Assembly: GCA_965603115.1 (NCBI GenBank)
Contig: CBFDBT010000066.1
Coordinates: 1-11,925, forward strand
Length of the DNA stretch: 11,925 nucleotides
Source: CBFDBT01 sp965603115
GTDB taxonomy: Bacteria > Pseudomonadota > Alphaproteobacteria > Sphingomonadales > Kordiimonadaceae
Direction of reading: 5' to 3'
Shown piece by piece: positions 8,107 through 11,925 of the stretch. A model generated the notes under the pieces. That model ran no database searches, was not told the DNA's origin, and saw only the letters and a program-made list of their open reading frames with translations. The translations under genes and the position numbers were made by a program. Numbering within the stretch: the stretch's first letter is position 1; the number at the start of each line of letters is the position of its first letter.

Positions 8107-8207
8107 GAGTCGTAGCAAGGCTTTCGAGACTCTAGCGTCGAAATATCCATTAACGTATTGAATCAATAATCATTTTAGCTATTGACGTGGCGAATCGAAT
8201 GTGATTC
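8107..8207 (+). promoter_or_regulatory. Cluster of five GANTC methylation sites upstream of the ftsB-like gene
   Basis: GANTC sites lie at 8107-8111 (GAGTC), 8128-8132 (GACTC), 8160-8164 (GAATC), 8192-8196 (GAATC) and 8203-8207 (GATTC). GANTC is the target of the cell-cycle methylase CcrM in alphaproteobacteria, and GcrA acts at methylated GANTC in promoters. The sites at 8107 and 8192 (the latter on the minus strand) also fit the extended GcrA motif YGAKTCG as I recall it. A TTGACG at 8182-8187 could be the -35 element, with the last two GANTC sites just downstream; no good -10 is visible. Chance would give about 0.4 such sites in 101 bases. Confidence 0.6.
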
Positions 8208-8216
8208 TCTACCTAC

Positions 8217-8528
8217 ATGACGTTTAAACAAAATATTCAAGCTCGGTTAGGGCAAATCTGGGGAGTGGCTCTGTTTCTCTCTTTGATGGCTTATTTTGTC
8301 TTTCACGCCTTTCGAGGCGAATTTAGCTTGCCTGCCTTAAAGCGTCTTCAGCAACAGGAGATAACACTTATGGCCGAGGCCGAGTTGGTGAGAAATGAAC
8401 GTTATGACCTCGAGACACGTATAGCTCTGCTAAAAGAATCGTCAATTGATCCTGACATGCTCGAAGAACAGATGCGCAAGCGCCTAGGCTTCGCTCATCC
8501 AGATGAAGTGGTTGTATTCTTAAAATAG
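8217..8528 (+). CDS. ftsB: FtsB/DivIC-type septum formation initiator protein
   Basis: The 103-residue product has the architecture of FtsB/DivIC: a short basic cytoplasmic N-terminus, one membrane segment at about residues 13-31, then a coiled coil rich in Leu, Glu and Arg (about 38-72), and a short C-terminal segment in which MRKRLGFAHPDEVVVFL matches the family's conserved ending. FtsB forms a complex with FtsL and FtsQ in the inner membrane and activates septal peptidoglycan synthesis. In alphaproteobacteria this gene usually lies between eno and pdhA, as here, which supports the symbol although sequence conservation is low. The 16 bases before the ATG contain no Shine-Dalgarno, and the possible -35 at 8182 would put the transcript start close to the ATG, so the mRNA may be leaderless. 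The upstream GANTC cluster suggests cell-cycle control. Confidence 0.85.
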   Translation: MTFKQNIQARLGQIWGVALFLSLMAYFVFHAFRGEFSLPALKRLQQQEITLMAEAELVRNERYDLETRIALLKESSIDPDMLEEQMRKRLGFAHPDEVVVFLK

Positions 8529-8541
8529 ACTAGAGCTTGTG

Positions 8542-8564
8542 GATTAACTATATTAAGGTTAATC
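8542..8564. repeat. Perfect 7-bp inverted repeat after the ftsB-like gene
   Basis: GATTAAC (8542-8548) and GTTAATC (8558-8564) are exact reverse complements separated by 9 bases, 13 bases past the stop. No T-run follows. It could be a weak terminator or a protein-binding site for the pdh operon; the AT-rich setting makes chance plausible. Confidence 0.35.
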
Positions 8565-8665
8565 ATAAAATATACATTAATATCAATGACTTAAAACTTG
8601 TTGCAAATGCAGTTGCGGCAGTGTAAACCTGTGCGTCTATTCCGGTAAGCTATTTGATTAGCTAT

Positions 8666-8690
8666 TAGTGATATCAAAAATGCATCACTA
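8666..8690. promoter_or_regulatory. Perfect inverted repeat in the pdhA leader (possible operator)
   Basis: TAGTGAT (8666-8672) and ATCACTA (8684-8690) are exact reverse complements with an 11-base spacer, directly before the pdhA ribosome-binding site. It does not match the PdhR consensus I know. An operator for a dimeric regulator or a leader hairpin are both possible. A weak promoter-like pair (TTGCGG at 8613, TCTATT at 8636, 17-base spacer) lies upstream. Confidence 0.35.
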
Positions 8691-8709
8691 TTCTTAAAGG
8701 GCATGTTTT

Positions 8710-9738
8710 ATGGCAGCACAAAAATCATCATCTGCATCTAGTGGTAAAACAACGCGGCGTCGTAAAACCGCGGACTACAAAGCAACTCATGATGAGTTGA
8801 TTGAATTTTATAAAACAATGTTACTCATCAGGCGCTTTGAAGAAAAAGCCGGCCAGATGTATGGCATGGGCCTCATTGGTGGATTTTGTCACTTGTATAT
8901 TGGTCAAGAAGCTATTTGTGTAGGTGTGCAAAGTGCTCTTAAAGAGGGTGACAAGGTTATTACGGCTTACCGCGAGCATGGACATATGCTGGCTGTTGGG
9001 TCTGATCCCAAGCATGTAATGGCTGAGCTTACGGGTCGCGCAACGGGGGTATCTAAAGGCAAGGGTGGCTCGATGCATATGTTTGATGTTGAGCGTGGTT
9101 TTTATGGCGGACATGGTATCGTGGGTGCGCAAGTCTCGCTGGGTACCGGCCTTGCTTTTGCTGCCAAGTACCGCAAAACCGATAACGTATCTGTAGCCTA
9201 TTTTGGAGATGGTGCTGCTAATCAGGGCCAGGTATACGAAAGCTTCAATATGGCAGAGCTTTGGAAGTTGCCAATTATTTATATTATTGAGAATAACCAA
9301 TATGCCATGGGAACAGCTGTAAAGCGTGCAAGCTCTGAGGTTGAGCTTTTCCGTCGTGGAGAGAGCTTTTTGATCCCCGGAAAGCAAGTTGACGGCATGA
9401 ATGTCCTGGCGGTTCGCTCAGCTATGGACGATGCGCTCGATTATGTGCGCGCAGGTAACGGACCTATTATCCTTGAGATGAAAACATACCGTTACCGCGG
9501 TCACTCAATGTCTGACCCCGCTAAATACCGCAGCACAGACGAAGTGAAAAAGGTGCGGGCAGAGCAAGATGCACTTGAGCGTGTTAAAGCTTTGTTACTA
9601 GATAAAAAAATGCTGACTGAAGCTGAAGTAAAAGCTTTAGATAAAGACGCAAAATCCATAGTAGCAGAAGCTGCGGCTTACGCAGAAAACAGTCCTGAGC
9701 CTGAGCTGTCCGAACTGTTTACAGATGTTTTGGCGTAA
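8710..9738 (+). CDS. pdhA: Pyruvate dehydrogenase E1 component, alpha subunit
   Basis: PdhA pairs with PdhB to form the thiamine-diphosphate-dependent E1 enzyme, which decarboxylates pyruvate and passes the acetyl group to lipoyl domains. The 342-residue product carries the ThDP motif from GDGAANQG (166-173) to IIENN (192-196), the expected GDG...NN spacing, and the conserved loop YRYRGHSMSDP (260-270) with His265 and Ser266, the region corresponding to the phosphorylation loop of mitochondrial E1-alpha. HLYIGQEA (61-68) and YREHGH (87-92) are also typical. Residues 1-22 are a low-complexity Ser/Lys/Arg leader common in alphaproteobacterial copies. AAAGGG (8696-8701) lies eight bases before the ATG. 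The gene opens the pdhABC operon, but 277 bases separate it from pdhB. Confidence 0.97.
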   Translation: MAAQKSSSASSGKTTRRRKTADYKATHDELIEFYKTMLLIRRFEEKAGQMYGMGLIGGFCHLYIGQEAICVGVQSALKEGDKVITAYREHGHMLAVGSDPKHVMAELTGRATGVSKGKGGSMHMFDVERGFYGGHGIVGAQVSLGTGLAFAAKYRKTDNVSVAYFGDGAANQGQVYESFNMAELWKLPIIYIIENNQYAMGTAVKRASSEVELFRRGESFLIPGKQVDGMNVLAVRSAMDDALDYVRAGNGPIILEMKTYRYRGHSMSDPAKYRSTDEVKKVRAEQDALERVKALLLDKKMLTEAEVKALDKDAKSIVAEAAAYAENSPEPELSELFTDVLA

Positions 9739-9739
9739 G

Positions 9740-9759
9740 GAAAGGGGGAGAACCCTTTC
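9740..9759 (+). other. Hairpin directly after the pdhA stop
   Basis: GAAAGGG (9740-9746) pairs perfectly with CCCTTTC (9753-9759) around a GGAGAA loop, starting one base after the stop codon. There is no T-run. The 3' arm belongs to the left inverted repeat of the adjacent element, so this hairpin is mutually exclusive with the long-range stem described there. Confidence 0.55.
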
Positions 9760-10012
9760 TCGCCATATTGATCCATTTGACAAGGAATATTTTATGTCAT
9801 GATTAAGAAGTTTTTGAAATTGGATGTGGTTCATCACATGAAAAATATTATGCTATCATGGCATAAAATAGCCTTGCCTTCGGTGGTCGCAAAATCACCA
9901 TCTAGTGCGTCACACCCTTTAACTGATGCCCCACATCAGCCTACAGGCTGTTCCTGCTATAAAATGATTATGCAGGCCATCAATTTGCATCAATATGGTG
10001 AGAAAGGGTTCT
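9749..10012. mobile_element. MITE-like element with 24-bp terminal inverted repeats between pdhA and pdhB
   Basis: The segment 9749-9772 (starting AGAACCCTTTCTC, then GCCATATTGAT) is the reverse complement of 9989-10012 at 23 of 24 positions; the one difference (G9762 against T9999) still pairs as G-U in RNA. The 264-bp unit fills nearly the whole spacer between two genes that are normally adjacent. Its interior holds further small hairpins (9848-9866, 9923-9939 and 9937-9950, the last two overlapping) and no convincing coding sequence. This fits a short non-autonomous element such as a MITE or Correia-type repeat. I found no clear target-site duplication; GAAAGGG occurs at both edges (9740-9746 and 10002-10008), but the second copy lies inside the repeat. 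A native RNA regulatory structure is the main alternative. Confidence 0.65.
10001..10008 (+). promoter_or_regulatory. Ribosome-binding site of pdhB inside the right inverted repeat
   Basis: AGAAAGGG (10001-10008) lies seven bases before the ATG at 10016 and selects that start over the in-frame ATG at 9995. It falls wholly within the right arm of the 24-bp inverted repeat, so pairing with 9753-9760 would hide it from the ribosome. Confidence 0.7.
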
Positions 10013-10015
10013 GCT

Positions 10016-11428
10016 ATGAGTATTGAACTAACAATGCCTGCACTGAGCCCGACAATGGAAATGGGTACACTGGCGAAATGGTTAGTAAAAGAAGGCGATA
10101 CCATCACATCTGGTGATGTAATAGCTGAAATTGAAACCGATAAGGCCACCATGGAATATGAGGCGATTGACGAGGGTACTATCGCCAAGCTCCTAGTTCC
10201 AGAAGGCGCAGAAGATGTGCCTGTTGGTCAGTTGATAGCCATTATCGCGGAAGAAGGTGAAGATGTAGCAGATATTTCCGCCGGTGCTTCGACAAGCTCA
10301 GCACAAACGGAAACTCACGTAGTCGCATCAGGAGAAGCTAATATTCCGTCATCACAAAAAGCCGTTCGCCCTGAGCCTGTCGAAGGGCCAGTAACTCATA
10401 AGCCTGATTTTGACCCTGAGGTGCCTGCTGGCACGGCTATGGTCACTTTAACGCTGCGGGAAGCGCTGCGAGATGCTATGGCTGAAGAGATGCGTAGCGA
10501 CCCAGATGTTTTTGTCATGGGTGAAGAAGTTGCCGAATATCAAGGGGCTTACAAGGTAACGCAAGGTCTTCATGACGAGTTTGGTGATGCCCGCGTGATT
10601 GATACGCCTATTACTGAGCATGGATTTGCAGGTCTTGGCGCAGGCGCTGCGATGGCGGGACTGAAGCCGATAGTCGAATTTATGACCTTTAACTTTGCCA
10701 TGCAGGCAATTGACCATATTGTCAATTCTGCCGCTAAAACCCGCTATATGTCGGGTGGTCAAATCTCTTGTCCTATCGTGTTTCGCGGACCTAACGGTGC
10801 CGCAGCTCGTGTTGGTGCACAGCACAGCCAGAATTACGCTCCTTGGTATTCCAGCGTGCCTGGCTTGATCGTTATAGCACCTTATGACGCTGCGGACTGT
10901 AAAGGCTTACTTAAAGCCGCTATTCGCGACCCGAACCCTGTTGTTTTCTTAGAAAATGAACTGATGTACGGCGAGAGCTTTGATATTCCTGATGTTGAAG
11001 ATTATGTTTTGCCTATTGGTAAAGCGCTTGTTCGTCGCGAAGGCAGTGACGTTACTATCGTTAGCTATTCAATCGCTGTCGGCTCTGCGCTTAAGGCGGC
11101 CGATAAGCTCGCTGAAGAGGGTATAAGTGCTGAAGTGATAGATCTTCGCACCATTCGCCCGCTTGATATGGAAACAGTCATACAAAGCGTGAAGAAAACA
11201 AACCGCGTGGTTGTCGCCGAAGACGGCTGGCCCCAGTGTTCGGTGGCGTCTGAAATATCTGCACGGCTAATGGAAGATGCTTTTGATTATTTGGATGCCC
11301 CTGTCACCCGCGTGACCAACCTTGATATTCCACAGCCTTACGCTGCTAACCTTGAGTTGGCGACTGTTGTGGACGAAGACAAGGTTATTACAGCGGTTAA
11401 ATCAGTTTGTTATAAGGATAAGGGGTAA
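10016..11428 (+). CDS. pdhB: Pyruvate dehydrogenase E1 component, beta subunit, with N-terminal lipoyl domain
   Basis: The 470-residue product has three parts. Residues 1-80 are a biotinyl/lipoyl domain with the attachment lysine Lys43 in IETDKATM. Residues about 81-140 are a linker. Residues about 141-470 are the E1-beta transketolase-like domain, with VMGEEVAEYQGAYKVTQGL (167-185), catalytic Glu201 in DTPITEHGFAG, and the C-terminal transketolase domain from about 335. With PdhA it forms the ThDP-dependent E1. An E1-beta carrying its own lipoyl domain is characteristic of alphaproteobacteria. The ATG at 10016 is chosen because the lipoyl domain begins there and AGAAAGGG is correctly placed; the ATG at 9995 would add seven residues. 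The linker contains an inverted pair of REP-like repeats encoding ASTSSAQTE and VRPEPVEG. pdhC follows after four bases. Confidence 0.96.
   Translation: MSIELTMPALSPTMEMGTLAKWLVKEGDTITSGDVIAEIETDKATMEYEAIDEGTIAKLLVPEGAEDVPVGQLIAIIAEEGEDVADISAGASTSSAQTETHVVASGEANIPSSQKAVRPEPVEGPVTHKPDFDPEVPAGTAMVTLTLREALRDAMAEEMRSDPDVFVMGEEVAEYQGAYKVTQGLHDEFGDARVIDTPITEHGFAGLGAGAAMAGLKPIVEFMTFNFAMQAIDHIVNSAAKTRYMSGGQISCPIVFRGPNGAAARVGAQHSQNYAPWYSSVPGLIVIAPYDAADCKGLLKAAIRDPNPVVFLENELMYGESFDIPDVEDYVLPIGKALVRREGSDVTIVSYSIAVGSALKAADKLAEEGISAEVIDLRTIRPLDMETVIQSVKKTNRVVVAEDGWPQCSVASEISARLMEDAFDYLDAPVTRVTNLDIPQPYAANLELATVVDEDKVITAVKSVCYKDKG
10283..10310 (-). repeat. REP-like repeat, copy 1, within the pdhB linker
   Basis: Hairpin GTGCT (10284-10288), 11-base loop TCGACAAGCTC, AGCAC (10300-10304), then an AAACGG tail. 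It resembles the dispersed TTCGACAAGCTCAGG repeat I recall from sphingomonads and other bacteria. In this frame it encodes ASTSSAQTE (residues 91-99). It is inverted relative to copy 2 at 10362-10389; the two match at 22 of 28 positions. Confidence 0.75.
10362..10389 (+). repeat. REP-like repeat, copy 2, within the pdhB linker
   Basis: Hairpin GCCCT (10368-10372), 11-base loop GAGCCTGTCGA, AGGGC (10384-10388), preceded by CCGTTC. In this frame it encodes VRPEPVEG (residues 117-124), a peptide I recall as a hallmark of this repeat when translated. Its stem differs from copy 1 at two pairs, both compensated, so each copy keeps a five-pair stem. Confidence 0.8.
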
Positions 11429-11432
11429 AAGT

Positions 11433-11925
11433 ATGGCAGTTGAAATTTTTATGCCGGCACTAAGCCCCACGATGGAGCAGGGCACGCTTGCCAAGTGGCT
11501 CGTTAAAGAGGGTGATGAAGTTTCCAGCGGTGATATGCTCTGTGAGATTGAAACCGACAAGGCCACTATGGAATATGAGGGCATTGATGACGGTGTTGTC
11601 GCTAAAATTCTTGTGCCTGAAGGCACTGAGGATGTGGCTGTGGGTACCGTGATTGCCATGCTCGCAGAAGAGGGCGAAGATGTCGCAAGCATTGAGGTCG
11701 CACCAAAGGGGGCAGCAAAAGCTGAACCTGTTGTTGCTTCTGCACCTACACAGGCTGCTGCACCTGCACCTATTGCTCAGGTAGCGATTGCACCAAGTGC
11801 TCCAGCCCCAGTTGCAGCGAGTGGCGACCGTATCAAAGCCTCTCCGCTTGCTCGCCGTATGGCCGAGCAAAAAGGCCTTGATCTAGCAGCTATAGAAGGG
11901 TCTGGACCTAAAGGTCGAATAGTTA
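11433..11925 (+). CDS. pdhC: Pyruvate dehydrogenase E2 component, dihydrolipoamide acetyltransferase (partial)
   Basis: Only the first 164 residues lie in the window. Residues 1-78 are a lipoyl domain with attachment Lys43 in IETDKATM, about three quarters identical to the lipoyl domain of PdhB by hand alignment. Residues about 90-131 are a flexible Ala/Pro-rich linker. From about residue 133 the peripheral subunit-binding domain begins (ASPLARRMAEQKGLDL, then the GSGPKGRI motif), which docks E1 or E3. The catalytic acetyltransferase core must lie beyond the right edge. E2 forms the core of the complex and transfers the acetyl group to coenzyme A. The gene starts four bases after pdhB with a ribosome-binding region AAGGATAAGGGG (11414-11425), so translation of the two is probably linked. 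Only one lipoyl domain is present before the subunit-binding domain. Confidence 0.96.
   Translation, partial: MAVEIFMPALSPTMEQGTLAKWLVKEGDEVSSGDMLCEIETDKATMEYEGIDDGVVAKILVPEGTEDVAVGTVIAMLAEEGEDVASIEVAPKGAAKAEPVVASAPTQAAAPAPIAQVAIAPSAPAPVAASGDRIKASPLARRMAEQKGLDLAAIEGSGPKGRIV

Noticed and set aside
8544..8594. Several TTAA tetramers downstream of the ftsB-like gene, considered as CtrA half-sites
   Set aside because: None are spaced by the seven bases required for the TTAA-N7-TTAA CtrA motif; the spacings I see are 2, 5, 10 and 11 bases.
8821..9387. A 188-codon minus-strand open frame opposite pdhA
   Set aside because: It is antisense to a highly conserved gene with all motifs intact, and its predicted product shows no family features; it is a shadow of pdhA codon usage.
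9799..10026. A 75-codon plus-strand open frame filling most of the pdhA-pdhB spacer and overlapping the start of pdhB by 11 bases
   Set aside because: It lies inside the inverted-repeat element, encodes no recognisable or compositionally convincing protein, runs through the right repeat arm, and its AAGGA is too far (12 bases) from the ATG. A chance frame is more likely.
10448..10825. A 125-codon minus-strand frame opposite pdhB
   Set aside because: It is antisense to the conserved E1-beta catalytic domain and has no supporting signals.

Overview
The window reads as a chromosomal housekeeping segment of an alphaproteobacterium of moderate GC. Three things point there: the gene order (ppiD-like gene divergent from tpiA, then secG, pyrG, eno, a short FtsB/DivIC-type gene, pdhA, pdhB, pdhC), an E1-beta subunit with its own N-terminal lipoyl domain, and GANTC (CcrM-type) sites clustered upstream of the division gene. 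A marine lineage such as Kordiimonadales or a relative would fit, but I cannot place the genus.

Layout. 1-935 (minus) is the N-terminal part of a PpiD/SurA-like periplasmic chaperone, running off the left edge. tpiA and secG follow on the plus strand and end at a clear intrinsic terminator (2393-2418). pyrG (CTP synthase) and an unrecognised small secreted protein come next, converging with a minus-strand signal-peptide-bearing M20 metallopeptidase. eno is divergent from the peptidase and ends at a second terminator (8065-8098). A short gene for an FtsB-like division protein follows, then pdhA, pdhB and the start of pdhC (pyruvate dehydrogenase E1-alpha, E1-beta and E2), cut by the right edge.

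The core genes cover lower glycolysis (TpiA, Eno) and entry of pyruvate into the TCA cycle (PdhABC), with CTP synthesis, Sec export, envelope chaperoning and division alongside. No rRNA, tRNA, CRISPR array or transposase gene is visible.

The unusual material is between and inside the housekeeping genes. (1) The 277-nt pdhA-pdhB spacer is almost entirely a 264-bp segment bounded by a 24-bp inverted repeat with one mismatch (9749-9772 and 9989-10012). It looks like a MITE-type insertion, and its right arm carries the Shine-Dalgarno of pdhB. (2) The pdhB linker contains an in-frame inverted pair of REP-like repeats whose hairpin stems differ by compensatory changes. (3) Five GANTC sites within 101 bp upstream of the ftsB-like gene have start-to-start spacings of 21, 32, 32 and 11 bp, close to whole helical turns. 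(4) Between pyrG and eno, where many alphaproteobacteria carry kdsA, this genome has the unknown secreted protein and the M20 peptidase instead.
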